Shown here: in pieces, positions 23,078 through 30,677 of the stretch
Position numbering within the stretch: position 1 is the stretch's first letter
Layout: every line of letters starts with the position of its first letter
DNA from: Streptomyces musisoli
GTDB lineage: Bacteria > Actinomycetota > Actinomycetes > Streptomycetales > Streptomycetaceae
DNA: 64,000 nt
NCBI RefSeq assembly: GCF_016741855.1
Contig: NZ_JAERRH010000002.1
Span: forward strand, 186,001 to 250,000
Reading direction: 5' to 3'
Notes under the pieces: generated by a model
The model's input: the letters and a program-made list of their open reading frames with translations, nothing else
Databases searched by the model: none
Told to the model about the DNA's origin: nothing
Translations under genes and position numbers: made by a program

Positions 23078-24043
23078 TCAGCGTACCCATCCGCGAGGTT
23101 TCAGGGGTACTGTCGACAGTTCCGGTGCTGGCAACGGGAGTCCGTCGTAGCCCTTTACCTCCCCGAACCGGGACCCCTTCATCCAGTCCTCGCGGGCCTG
23201 TTCGATCTCCGCCTGGGTGCGTCCGACGAAGTTCCACCACATGATCAGTTCCTCCGCGAAGGGTTCGCCGCCCAGCAGCATGAACCCGGCGTCCGACTCC
23301 GCGCGCAGCGGTAGTTCGGAGCGCCCGCAGCCGAGGTAGAGCATCGAGCCGGGCAGCACCGGCACCCCGTCCACGTGCACCTCGCCGGACATGGCCAACA
23401 CGCCGTACTCGAAGTCGGGTTCGAGGGGAAGGCGTGCCTCGGTGCCGCGGCGCAGGGCGAGGTCGGCCCCCACGATCGGGGTGTACGTCGTACCGGGCGA
23501 GACCGAGCCGTCCAGGCTGCCGAGGAGCACCGTGGCGGTCAGGCCCGTCGCCGTGACCGTGGGCAGGTCCGGGTGGTACTCGAACTTCGGGTCCGTGTGC
23601 CGGTGCTCGTCGGGCAGGGCGACCCAGAGCTGGGCGCCGTGCAGGTGGCGGGCGTGCGGGCGGGGGCTCTCCTCGGAGTGGCTGATCGCGCGGCCCGAGG
23701 TCATCAGTCCCAGCTGCCGGGGCCCGATCGTCTGCCGGCTGCCCGTCGAGTCGCGGTGCAGCACCTCGCCCTCGTGCAGCCAGCTGACCGTCTGTAGCCC
23801 GATGTGCGGATGCGGGGGGACCTGCATGCCGGGCTCGTCGGCGATGTCGTCCGGGCCGTAGTGGTCGACGAAGGCCCACGCGCCGATCATGCGACGGCCG
23901 AGGTTCGGCAGCAGACGGCGTACCTCGGTCGACTCGCCCAGCTTCACATGACGGGGGCTCAGCAGTTCGCGGACCGGTTCGGCGACGACGAATCCACGGC
24001 CACCGCAGACACTGGGCACGGGCGCGCGGTCAAGGTTGCTCAT
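23078..24043 (-). CDS. Pirin-family cupin protein
   Basis: A 321-aa bicupin with the pirin signature PPHPHIGLQTVSWLHEG followed by HRDSTGS and ISHSEE. These supply the metal-binding His/Glu set of the N-terminal cupin. Pirins bind iron; bacterial members act as quercetin dioxygenases or as regulators of central metabolism. The C-terminal cupin runs from about residue 170 to the end. ATG 24043 is preferred over a TTG three codons earlier. It is a single gene with no obvious operon partners, and marks the return to ordinary genome content after the cluster. Confidence 0.88.
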   Translation of the reverse strand: MSNLDRAPVPSVCGGRGFVVAEPVRELLSPRHVKLGESTEVRRLLPNLGRRMIGAWAFVDHYGPDDIADEPGMQVPPHPHIGLQTVSWLHEGEVLHRDSTGSRQTIGPRQLGLMTSGRAISHSEESPRPHARHLHGAQLWVALPDEHRHTDPKFEYHPDLPTVTATGLTATVLLGSLDGSVSPGTTYTPIVGADLALRRGTEARLPLEPDFEYGVLAMSGEVHVDGVPVLPGSMLYLGCGRSELPLRAESDAGFMLLGGEPFAEELIMWWNFVGRTQAEIEQAREDWMKGSRFGEVKGYDGLPLPAPELSTVPLKPRGWVR

Positions 24044-24100
24044 GCCGCCCAACCTAGCGGTGCGGAAGCCGGCCGGGGCGCGCGAACCCTCATGTCACCC

Positions 24101-24244
24101 GGTCCGGCAGCGGGTGTGCCGCGTGGTCCGGTGGTGGGTGTGCTGTCCGGTGGGGTGGCGGGTGTGTCGCCTGGTCCGGGACCGGGTGTGCCGCGTGGTC
24201 CGGCGGTGGGTGTGTCGCATGGTCCGGCATCGGATAGGGCGCGT
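24101..24244. repeat. 24-bp tandem repeat, 6 copies
   Basis: Six consecutive 24-bp units beginning GGTCCGG occupy 24101-24244, with further decayed copies to about 24290. They lie between the pirin promoter and the stop of the small membrane protein. Both strands stay open because the period is a multiple of three, but no start with a ribosome site supports a gene. Confidence 0.8.
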
Positions 24245-24312
24245 TCGGGGATGGGACGTGCGGTGCGTTCCGGCGATGGACCGGCCGGGCGCTGCGCCCC
24301 CCCCGGAGCGGC

Positions 24313-24654
24313 TCATGGCTGTGGCACGCTCGGGGAGGGCTGGGCCCTGGACGGGGGTACCGAGCTGGGGACCGGGGACGGTGTGCCGGTCGGCAGATGC
24401 GGGGAGCGGGCCGGTCCGGCCGGGCGGGGCTGGCCGCCGCGCATCGTGAAGAACACCAGCGCGGCCACGGCGGCCAGGGCCAGGACGCCCACCACCGCGC
24501 GGCGCACCAGCACCCTCCGGGGCCGCACCCCTGCGGCCGGCGGGCGCAGGGGCCGCAGGTCGGACGGGCCGACGGCGTGCGCACGCGCGGCCAGGGCGGC
24601 CCGCAGCCGCTCCTCGACCGGTGTCGCCGCGATTCCCGTACCCGACTCGTTCAT
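24313..24654 (-). CDS. Small single-pass membrane protein next to ECF sigma gene
   Basis: A 113-aa protein with a cytoplasmic N-terminal part (VEERLRAALAARAHAV), an Arg-rich stretch, one transmembrane helix at about residues 48-70 (RRAVVGVLALAAVAALVFF) and a Pro/Ser-rich outer tail. ATG 24654 overlaps the sigma-factor stop by 4 nt (ATGA), so the two are co-translated. Position suggests a cognate anti-sigma or membrane partner, but the zinc-binding HXXXCXXC motif of ZAS anti-sigma factors is absent. Function is inferred from context only. Confidence 0.7.
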   Translation of the reverse strand: MNESGTGIAATPVEERLRAALAARAHAVGPSDLRPLRPPAAGVRPRRVLVRRAVVGVLALAAVAALVFFTMRGGQPRPAGPARSPHLPTGTPSPVPSSVPPSRAQPSPSVPQP

Positions 24655-25415
24655 TGCAGCCCCTCCAGACGTCGGCCGAGAGCGTCCAGTGCCCTGCTGG
24701 CCGTGGACTTGACGGCACCGCGGGACAGCCCGAGCGTCGTCGCGATCTCGGCCTCGGTCAGATGCGACCAGTAACGCAGCACCAGCACCTCCCGCTGCCG
24801 CCGGGTCAGCGTGCCCAGCGCCGCCAGCACCTCCCGGTGGTCCTCGTGCAGCAGGACGTCCTCCTCCGGGGCCGGCGCGTGTTCCTCGGGCGCGGGCGTG
24901 TGCGCCCGTACGGTCCTGCGGCGGCGCAGCACCGAGCGGGCCGCGTTGACGACACTGGTCCGCAGGTACGCCTCCGGGTCGTCCAGCGCCGCGAGCCGGT
25001 GGCCGTGCCGCCGGAACAGCGCGGTGAAGGCGTCCTGTACGACGTCCTCGGCCGTGGGCAGGTCGTCCACCAGCAGCACCGCCAGGCGCACGAGGGACAG
25101 CCGGCGGTGGTGGTACAGCTCCTCGATGCCCGGGGCGGGTCCGGCGTCGGCGGCCCGCCGGGTGCCGGCGCGGGGTTCGATGCCGGGCGCGGCCGGTGTC
25201 GTACCGGTGGGGACGCCGGTGCGGGCGAGCAGGTGGAACCGTGGTGTGGGGGTGAACCGCCGCCAGAACGCGGTGCGCTTCGGGGTGCCGGCTCTCTCCC
25301 AAGGCAAGGCCGTGCGCTTTGGGGTGCCGGCTCTCTCCCAGGGCAGGGCCGTGCGCTTCGGGGTGCCGGCTCTCTCCCAGGGCAGGGCCGCCGCCGGTGG
25401 TGTCGCTGTCGTCAT
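24651..25415 (-). CDS. ECF RNA polymerase sigma factor (SigE-like family) with N-terminal repeats
   Basis: A 254-aa sigma-70 family protein. Region 2 is seen as LSLVRLAVLLVDDLPTAEDVVQDAFTALFRR, and region 4 as LTRRQREVLVLRYWSHLTEAEIATTLGLSRGAVKSTASRAL. The N-terminus is unusual: a 13-residue unit LPWERAGTPKRTA occurs three times in a row (about residues 11-49), encoded by exact 39-bp repeats. The core therefore begins only around residue 95. ATG 25415 has GGGAG six nt upstream; a later start would remove the repeats, and none has a better ribosome site. It should direct a stress or envelope regulon with the small membrane protein that overlaps its 3' end. Confidence 0.88.
   Translation of the reverse strand: MTTATPPAAALPWERAGTPKRTALPWERAGTPKRTALPWERAGTPKRTAFWRRFTPTPRFHLLARTGVPTGTTPAAPGIEPRAGTRRAADAGPAPGIEELYHHRRLSLVRLAVLLVDDLPTAEDVVQDAFTALFRRHGHRLAALDDPEAYLRTSVVNAARSVLRRRRTVRAHTPAPEEHAPAPEEDVLLHEDHREVLAALGTLTRRQREVLVLRYWSHLTEAEIATTLGLSRGAVKSTASRALDALGRRLEGLQ
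25273..25389. repeat. 39-bp in-frame tandem repeat, 3 copies
   Basis: Three near-identical units at 25273-25311, 25312-25350 and 25351-25389 inside the sigma-factor coding region. The few differences between copies suggest recent duplication. The period is a multiple of three, so the reading frame is kept. Confidence 0.9.
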
Positions 25416-25478
25416 GGATCTCCCGGTGCCGGGTGCGGGGGAGCCGCCGCGCGACGGCTCCCCCGCACCGGCCCTGCC

Positions 25479-26012
25479 TCAGTGCTGCTGCGGAACCGGC
25501 GCCGGCGTGGCGTGACGGTGGTGCGGTACGGGTGCCGGGCGGGCCGGCGTGGGCGCCGGGTGCCGGGGCGCGGGCGCGGCGGTCGACGGCACCGGGCTCG
25601 GGGAGGCCTGGCCGGGAGTGGCCGGAGCGGGGGAGGGGGTGGCGGAGTTGGGCGGGGACGGCGCGGGGGAGGGGGTGGCGGAGTTGGGCGGGGACGGCGC
25701 GGGGGAGGGGGTGGCGGAGTTGGGCGAGGACGGCACCGGGGACGGGGTGGCGGAGTTGGGCGACGACGGCACCGGGGAGGGGGTGGTGGAGTTGGGCGAC
25801 GACGGCACCGGGGACGGCGTGGCGGAGCCGGGCGAGGACGGTACCGGGGAGGGGGTGGCGGAGCGGGCCGGGGCCGGGGCGTGGCTGCCGTCCTGCGCCG
25901 CCTGGGCGGTCAGTGTGCCTGCGACGGCCAGGGCCGCCCCTACGGCGGAGACCCCCAGCGCGGCGCGCAGCCGGTGGGTGCGGTTCGGGTGCGGGGCACG
26001 GTGTGCGGACAT
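25479..26012 (-). CDS. Secreted Pro/Ser/Thr-rich repeat protein
   Basis: A 177-aa protein with a Sec signal peptide (RLRAALGVSAVGAALAVAG then LTAQAAQDG, cleavage near residue 37-40). Seven 12-residue units of the form SATPSPVPSSPN follow, and the C-terminus is His/Pro-rich (PVPHHRHATPAPVPQQH). No enzymatic domain is present. Such low-complexity exported proteins can act as cell-wall spacers or linkers. The C-terminal His residues could bind metal, but that is speculation. ATG 26012 is supported by the signal peptide. It lies upstream of the sigma-factor operon on the same strand, with a 63-bp gap. Confidence 0.7.
   Translation of the reverse strand: MSAHRAPHPNRTHRLRAALGVSAVGAALAVAGTLTAQAAQDGSHAPAPARSATPSPVPSSPGSATPSPVPSSPNSTTPSPVPSSPNSATPSPVPSSPNSATPSPAPSPPNSATPSPAPSPPNSATPSPAPATPGQASPSPVPSTAAPAPRHPAPTPARPAPVPHHRHATPAPVPQQH
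25611..25862. repeat. 36-bp in-frame repeat, 7 copies
   Basis: Seven tandem 36-bp units encode the 12-residue Pro/Ser/Thr repeats of the secreted protein. Units 2 and 4 are identical at protein level, and 5 and 6 are identical; the outer ones have drifted, a pattern of stepwise duplication. Confidence 0.85.
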
Positions 26013-26150
26013 GTGTTCCTTCGGTCGCTCGGGTCGGACAATCGGACGAAGTGGAGGCCTCCACCCCGACAGACGTCCGACCCCGGACGAGGTTGCGGGT
26101 GACGGCGGAATTATTTTCCGCCCGGCCTGCCGCCCCGCTTTCCCCGCCCC

Positions 26151-26341
26151 GGCGAGCGACCGCCCCGGGCCCAACCCGGGTTGGAACCGCCCTGCTGCCG
26201 GCGAGTGACGCCCTGGGTCCAGGACGAGCAACAACCCCTGCCCCCGGCGAGCAACAGCCCCTGCCCCGGGCGAGCGACCGCCCTGCCCCCCGGCGGGCAA
26301 CAGCCCCTGCCCCGGGCGAGTGACCGTCCCGGCCCCCCTCC
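26151..26341. repeat. Imperfect 23-24 bp tandem repeat
   Basis: Roughly eight degenerate units starting GGCGAGC and containing CCCCTGCCCC fill the space between the secreted-protein promoter and the end of the DJ-1/PfpI gene. The rest of the 353-bp gap (26013-26150) should hold the promoter of the secreted protein; no boxes were identified. Confidence 0.7.
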
Positions 26342-26365
26342 GGTGCCCCGTCGCTCCGGTGTGTG

Positions 26366-27061
26366 TCAGCTCAGCCGCTTCAGCAGTTCCTCGGCGACCG
26401 GGGCCGAGGAGGCCGGGTTCTGGCCGGTGATCAGGTTGCGGTCCACCACCACGTGCGGCGCCCACGGCTCGCCCGCCCGCACGTCGACGCCCGCCTCCGT
26501 CAGCCGGTCCTGGAGCAGCCACTTGGCCTGTCCCGCGAGGCCGCCCTGGATCTCCTCGTCGTTGGTGAAGGCCGCCGCGCGGTAGCCGGCGAAGGCGTTG
26601 GCGCCGTCGGGGCGGACGGCGGCGAGCAGCGCGGCCGGACCGTGGCACACCACCGCCAGCGGCTTGCCGGAGTCCAGCGCCGCGACCAGCAGCCGACCCG
26701 ACTCGACGTCCACGGCCAGGTCCTCCATGGGGCCGTGCCCGCCCGGGTAGAACACGGCGGCGAAGTCGTCGAGGTCCACCTCCGCGAGCTTCACGGGCGT
26801 CCGCAGCTCGGTCATCTCCTCCAGCGCGCGGGCGATCTCGTCGGCCCTCTCGCGACCGCCGTTGACCTCGGCGGCCAGGCTCGTCCGGTCGACCGGCGAC
26901 ACCACTCCGCCCGGCGTGGCGACGACGACCTCGTGCCCTGCGGCCTTGAGGGCGCGGTAGGGGACCACGGCCTCCTCCGCCCAGAAGCCGGTCGGGTGCG
27001 CCGTGCCGTCGGCGAGCGTCCAGTGGTCGGCGCCGGTCATCACGAAAAGGATCTTCGACAT
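26366..27061 (-). CDS. DJ-1/PfpI-family protein (type 1 glutamine amidotransferase-like)
   Basis: A 231-aa protein of the DJ-1/PfpI superfamily, close to the chaperone/glyoxalase Hsp31-like branch. It contains FYPGGHGPMEDL, then the nucleophile elbow AVVCHGPAAL (catalytic Cys) and a C-terminal ITGQNPASS motif. Likely roles are methylglyoxal detoxification or protein deglycation in the cytoplasm. ATG 27061 begins MSKILFVMTGADHW. It is transcribed divergently from a LysR-type gene, with a paired inverted repeat in between, so it is probably the target of that regulator. Confidence 0.87.
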   Translation of the reverse strand: MSKILFVMTGADHWTLADGTAHPTGFWAEEAVVPYRALKAAGHEVVVATPGGVVSPVDRTSLAAEVNGGRERADEIARALEEMTELRTPVKLAEVDLDDFAAVFYPGGHGPMEDLAVDVESGRLLVAALDSGKPLAVVCHGPAALLAAVRPDGANAFAGYRAAAFTNDEEIQGGLAGQAKWLLQDRLTEAGVDVRAGEPWAPHVVVDRNLITGQNPASSAPVAEELLKRLS

Positions 27062-27113
27062 GATGTTCTCTCTTCGGAAAGCGAATGTCTGCGAGACCGA
27101 ACGTAGGGGAGAC

Positions 27114-27169
27114 GACCCATAGGCAACCAATGAAGCATCGTATGGCTCGCATCGGATCCCCTATGGGTC
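27114..27169. promoter_or_regulatory. Divergent LysR operator candidate
   Basis: GACCCATAGG (27114-27123) is a perfect inverted copy of CCTATGGGTC (27160-27169). The 36-bp spacer contains two GCATCG direct repeats. The element sits midway between the divergent DJ-1/PfpI and LysR starts, as expected for LysR recognition and activation sites. Confidence 0.6.
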
Positions 27170-27197
27170 CGCGGGGAATGGCGGAGGGCATGCCGGG

Positions 27198-28445
27198 GTG
27201 ATACTCGGTCCCGTGGAGACCGCTTCCCTCGACCTGAACCTGCTGCGTACCTTCCTCGCGGTGTACCGCTCCGGCTCCTTCACCGGCGCCGCCCGGCTGC
27301 TCGGGCTGTCGCAGCCGACGGTGACGACGCAGATGCGCGCGCTGGAACGGCAGACCGGCCGGGAGCTGTTCGAACGGCTGCCGCGCGGGGTCGCGCCGAC
27401 CTCGGTGGCCGACGAGCTGGCGGCCCGGATCGCCGCGCCCCTGGACGAGCTGGCCGCCGTCGCCGGCCCCACGCCGCCGGCCGGGGCCCGCGCCGAGCCC
27501 GTCCACCTGGCCGGCCCGGCGGAGCTGCTGTGCACGACCGTCCTGCCGGCCCTGGCGCCGCTGGTCGCCGAGGGCGTACGGCTGCGGGTGGCGACCGGGC
27601 TGACCGATCCGCTGCTCGACGAACTGCGTGCCGGGCGCCACGACCTGGTGATCGCCACCACCCGCCCGCGTGGTCGCACCCTGCACGCCGTACCGCTGAC
27701 CGACGAGGAGTTCGTCCTGGTCGCCGCCCCGGTCTGGGCCGAACGGCTGGGAGTACGACAGCGCGCACGGGACACCGCGGACGGCCACCCCGCCGAGCCC
27801 GGCGGGGCCGAGCCTCCCGGCATGCAGGCCCGCGAGACCGGGCGACCGGCCTCGCAGGGTCCCGCCGACACCGACCCTCCCGGCACGCGTGAGCCCGAAC
27901 CCGGGCGCCTCGCCGCCCAGGCTCCCGAGCCCCTCGCCGCCCAGGCTCCCGAGCCCCTCGCCGCCCAGGCTCCCGAGCCGCTCGCCGCTCAGGCCCCCGA
28001 GCCCTTCGCCGCTCAGGCCGCCGAACCCCCCGCCGCCCAGGCCCCCGAAGCCGAGTCTCCCGCCCCGCAGGCCCCCGAGGTCGCGCAGGGTTTCTTCGAC
28101 CCCGCCGTTCTGCACGGTGTCCCGCTCGTCACCTACGCCGAGGATCTGCCGATCGCCCGCCGCTACTGGCGGCACGTCTTCGGTCGGCGGCTGTCCCGGA
28201 CCGCCGCCGTGACCGTGCCCGACCTGCGCGGGGTCCTCGCGGCCGTGGCCGCCGGCGCCGGGTTCAGCGTGCTGCCCCGCTATCTCTGCCAGGAACCGCT
28301 GGAGTCCGGTGCGCTCGTCGCGCTGCTGGAGCCGGAGGACCCGCCGATCAACACCGGCTTCCTCGTCCAGCGCCCAGGCGCCTCCGACAACCCCGACGTG
28401 GCCCGCGTCCGCGCCCTGCTGCTGCGGGCGGCACACGGCTGGTAG
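27198..28445 (+). CDS. LysR-family regulator with a repeat insertion in the effector domain
   Basis: A 415-aa LysR regulator; 300-330 aa is usual. The DNA-binding domain is clear (LNLLRTFLAVYRSGSFTGAARL then SQPTVTTQMRALERQTGREL). The effector domain is interrupted after WAERLGVRQRA by about 100 Pro/Ala/Glu-rich residues that include six copies of an 8-residue unit (EPLAAQAP). It then resumes at VLHGVPLVTYAEDLPIARRYW. The extra length is an in-frame repeat insertion in a surface loop. GTG 27198 has GGAGGG ten nt upstream; GTG 27213 is an alternative. It probably controls the divergent DJ-1/PfpI gene through the dyad in between. Confidence 0.88.
   Translation: MILGPVETASLDLNLLRTFLAVYRSGSFTGAARLLGLSQPTVTTQMRALERQTGRELFERLPRGVAPTSVADELAARIAAPLDELAAVAGPTPPAGARAEPVHLAGPAELLCTTVLPALAPLVAEGVRLRVATGLTDPLLDELRAGRHDLVIATTRPRGRTLHAVPLTDEEFVLVAAPVWAERLGVRQRARDTADGHPAEPGGAEPPGMQARETGRPASQGPADTDPPGTREPEPGRLAAQAPEPLAAQAPEPLAAQAPEPLAAQAPEPFAAQAAEPPAAQAPEAESPAPQAPEVAQGFFDPAVLHGVPLVTYAEDLPIARRYWRHVFGRRLSRTAAVTVPDLRGVLAAVAAGAGFSVLPRYLCQEPLESGALVALLEPEDPPINTGFLVQRPGASDNPDVARVRALLLRAAHGW
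27909..28052. repeat. 24-bp in-frame tandem repeat inside LysR gene, 6 copies
   Basis: Units start at 27909, 27933, 27957, 27981, 28005 and 28029. The first three are almost identical and the last ones diverged. They encode an Ala/Pro/Glu-rich 8-residue repeat. Confidence 0.85.
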
Positions 28446-28452
28446 GCCGCCG

Positions 28453-29019
28453 TCAGCCCGCGGCGGCCTCGGAGGCGGCCGTCCACTCCGGTGCCAGCAC
28501 CGACCAGATCTCCTCGTCGTGCCGCTCGCCCCGGTACAGGTAACTCTCCCGCAGTACGGCCTCCTTGCGCATGCCGAGCCGGCGCGCGACCGCGATGCTG
28601 GGCGCGTTGCCGGCCGACACCCACCACTCCACCCGGTGGACGCCCCGCTCCCGGACCGCCCAGTCGATGAGCAGACGTGTCGCCCGGGTCACCAGACCCC
28701 GGCCCACCGCGGCCGGTTCCAGCCAGCAGCCCGCCTCCGCCGCACCCTGCGGCACGTCCAGCCGGCGCAGGATCACCGCGCCCACGAGGGTGCCGTCGAG
28801 ACGGATCGCCCGGATGAGTCCGGTGTCGGACGCCTCCTTCCCGGCGTACGCCTCCAGGAAAGCCCGGGCGCCGGCCACGTCCTCGACCACGTCCGGCAGC
28901 CCGTTGAACCGCCCGATGAACTCCCGCCCCCGGTCCACGTGGGCGAGGAACTCCTCGGCCTGCCACGGCTGGAGAGGGCACAGCTCGGCGCCGTCGTCAC
29001 CGAGAGAGGTCGCGAACAT
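28453..29019 (-). CDS. GNAT-family N-acetyltransferase (RimJ/RimL type)
   Basis: A 188-aa GNAT protein: LVGAVILRRLDVPQGAAEAGCWLEPAAVGRGLVTRAT includes the acetyl-CoA-binding Q/R-x-x-G-x-G/A-type loop, and VSAGNAPSIAVARRLGMRKE is the usual motif B. It probably acetylates an amino group on a protein N-terminus, an antibiotic or a small metabolite. ATG 29019 is chosen for its AAGG site; GTG 29025 would give a 4-nt GTGA overlap with the upstream HD-domain gene and is equally possible. The two genes form a short operon. Confidence 0.85.
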   Translation of the reverse strand: MFATSLGDDGAELCPLQPWQAEEFLAHVDRGREFIGRFNGLPDVVEDVAGARAFLEAYAGKEASDTGLIRAIRLDGTLVGAVILRRLDVPQGAAEAGCWLEPAAVGRGLVTRATRLLIDWAVRERGVHRVEWWVSAGNAPSIAVARRLGMRKEAVLRESYLYRGERHDEEIWSVLAPEWTAASEAAAG

Positions 29020-29021
29020 GG

Positions 29022-29621
29022 TCACCTTCGGGTGAGAGGGTGGGACATCTGGTAGGCCAGCCTACGGTCGGCGCCGTCCCCGATGGCCGTGAGGGCCTCG
29101 TCCAGCGCCATGAACCACTCCCAGCGCGGCCGCCCGTCGGCACCGGCCAGCCGGGCCACCACCAGGTCCTCCAGGTCCGCCACCCGCTTGTTCTTCCAGA
29201 CCTTGTCGGCCAGGCTCACCAGCAGGTCCTCCACACCGATCCCGGGCGTCGCCCAGGCCGCGTGGGTACCGGCGAAGCGGGCGAGCCCGGCCGGCACCCC
29301 GTGGGTCAGCAGCAACTCCCGTCCCGCCGCCTCGTGTCGTGCGCCGGGACCGGACAGCTCCGCCGGGTGCAGTGCCTTGCCGATGTCGTGCGTGGCGGCG
29401 CCGAACAGCACGGCCTCGGAGTCGAACTCCAGGCTCGGGCAGTGCCGTCGTACCCACTCCACGAGCCGGGCCGCGACGTCGTGCACGGCCCTGAGGTGGG
29501 CCACCAGCCGGGGCGGGGCGTCGACCTCCTCCAGCAGCAGAGCGGCCCGCCCGGGCAGGGGGCGCAGGGGCGGATCGGTGATGTCGTCCGTCGCGATCGA
29601 CGCGGTGTCGTGGGCCGTCAT
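29022..29621 (-). CDS. HD-domain phosphohydrolase-like protein
   Basis: A 199-aa protein with an HD metal-binding core: His in LRAVHDVAARLVEW, the doublet in FGAATHDIGKALHP, a later GTHAAWATPG and an Asp in VSLADKVWKNKRV. HD proteins hydrolyse phosphate esters or nucleotides. The pattern resembles tRNA-/nucleotide-processing HD proteins rather than HD-GYP. The start at 29621 has no good ribosome site in front, so it could be leaderless or start slightly inside. It is followed directly by the acetyltransferase gene. Confidence 0.75.
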   Translation of the reverse strand: MTAHDTASIATDDITDPPLRPLPGRAALLLEEVDAPPRLVAHLRAVHDVAARLVEWVRRHCPSLEFDSEAVLFGAATHDIGKALHPAELSGPGARHEAAGRELLLTHGVPAGLARFAGTHAAWATPGIGVEDLLVSLADKVWKNKRVADLEDLVVARLAGADGRPRWEWFMALDEALTAIGDGADRRLAYQMSHPLTRR

Positions 29622-29644
29622 CGTGCCAGGGTAATCACCGGCGC

Positions 29645-29778
29645 GATCACGGTGTTCGGCGGCGATCGTGTGATCACAGCGTTCGGCGGCAATCGTGCGG
29701 TCACGGTGTTCGCGGCAATCGTATGGTCACGGTGTTCGACGGCGATCGTGCGCCACGGATTCGGCGGCGACAGTGCGG
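29645..29778. repeat. 27-bp intergenic tandem repeat, about 5 copies
   Basis: Units begin at 29645, 29672, 29699, 29725 and 29752, each with a GTCAC or GATCAC start and a TTCGGCGGC-like core. They lie upstream of the HD-domain gene, where its promoter should be, in a 326-bp divergent gap whose remainder (29779-29947) shows nothing recognisable beyond the cupin ribosome site. Confidence 0.75.
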
Positions 29779-29947
29779 CCCGTCGCCGACATCGTTGTCC
29801 CGGCCGCCGGATGGCGACGCCGGGGAGCGAGGCCGACGATGGTCTCGTGGGGCACGGCCGCCGCCGCGACGCCGGGGCCGTCCGAGGCCGCCGGGGGACG
29901 GAGGCCGGCCCCGGCCGCGGTCAGCGGCCGGAAGGGAGGACACCGTC

Positions 29948-30304
29948 ATGCTGGAAGTGAAGACGGTCGACAAGCCGGACGAACGGCGCGACTTCCCCCG
30001 CGGCCACCTCGAAGCGCTCCACCTGACCGGGCTCGACTTCGCGGTCGGCACCTTCGAGCCGGGCTGGCGCTGGTCGGAGTCCGTGGCACCGATCGCGGGA
30101 ACCGCGAGCTGCATGGTCCACCACAACGGATACGTGGTGCAGGGACGGATGCACCTGCGCATGGACGACGGCGGGGAGAGCGAGGTCGGCCCGGGCGACG
30201 TCTTCGTGTGTCCGCCCGGCCACGACGCGTGGGTGGTCGGCGACGAGCCGGTCGTGGTCTACGACTTCGCCGGGACCATGGCGAACGAGTACGCGAAGAG
30301 TTAG
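29948..30304 (+). CDS. Small cupin-domain protein
   Basis: A 118-aa single cupin: GTFEPGWRWSESVAPIAGTASCMVHH followed by GYVVQGRMHLRMDDGG and GDVFVCPPGHDAWVVGDEPVV. The fold has the two conserved cupin motifs, though with few metal-ligand His residues, so it may be a binding or isomerase-type cupin rather than a dioxygenase. ATG 29948 has GGGAGG nine nt upstream. It is a single gene flanked on both sides by tandem-repeat spacers. Substrate unknown. Confidence 0.8.
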   Translation: MLEVKTVDKPDERRDFPRGHLEALHLTGLDFAVGTFEPGWRWSESVAPIAGTASCMVHHNGYVVQGRMHLRMDDGGESEVGPGDVFVCPPGHDAWVVGDEPVVVYDFAGTMANEYAKS

Positions 30305-30419
30305 CCGTACGGCGGTCCGTCCGCCGGTTCCCCCACCGGGCCGCACCGACCGCGGCCCGGTGGCATGTCCGGGTCGCCCCGCGCGAGCGACGCGGGGCCC
30401 CACCCGGCCCGAGCGACTA

Positions 30420-30660
30420 CCCGGGCCGGGCAAGGCGGCAGCGACTCCCCGGGGCGGGCAGGCCGGAGCGGCTTCCAGGGGCGGGCAGGGCCGAAGCGGC
30501 TCCCCGGGGCGGGCAGGGCCGAAGCGGCTTCCCGACGTAGGCAGGGCCGAGGAGCAGTCCCGGGCCCGGCAGGGCCGGAGCGGCTTCCCAAAGCGGGCAG
30601 CCCGCAGTGGCTTCCCGCGGTGGGCAGGGCCGGAGCGGCTTTCCGGGCCGGGCGGTGCCG
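30420..30660. repeat. Imperfect 27-30 bp tandem repeat, about 8 copies
   Basis: Degenerate units containing GGGCAGGGCCGGAGCGGCTTCCC fragments run through most of the 373-bp gap between the cupin and the PLP-enzyme gene, which converge on it. The first part of the gap (30305-30419) holds no clear feature. Confidence 0.7.
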
Positions 30661-30677
30661 GTGGACGCCGGCTCGGC

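Noticed and set aside
24090-24584. 24-bp repeats as the coding tail of a His/Pro-rich protein on the minus strand
   Set aside because: The period of a multiple of three keeps frames open automatically; no start with a ribosome site exists and the neighbouring membrane-protein gene ends earlier in a different frame.
25479-28436. A 985-codon minus-strand frame spanning the secreted protein and the DJ-1/LysR genes
   Set aside because: Only the last 177 codons (from ATG 26012) start with a signal peptide; the rest is the shadow of two well-supported genes.
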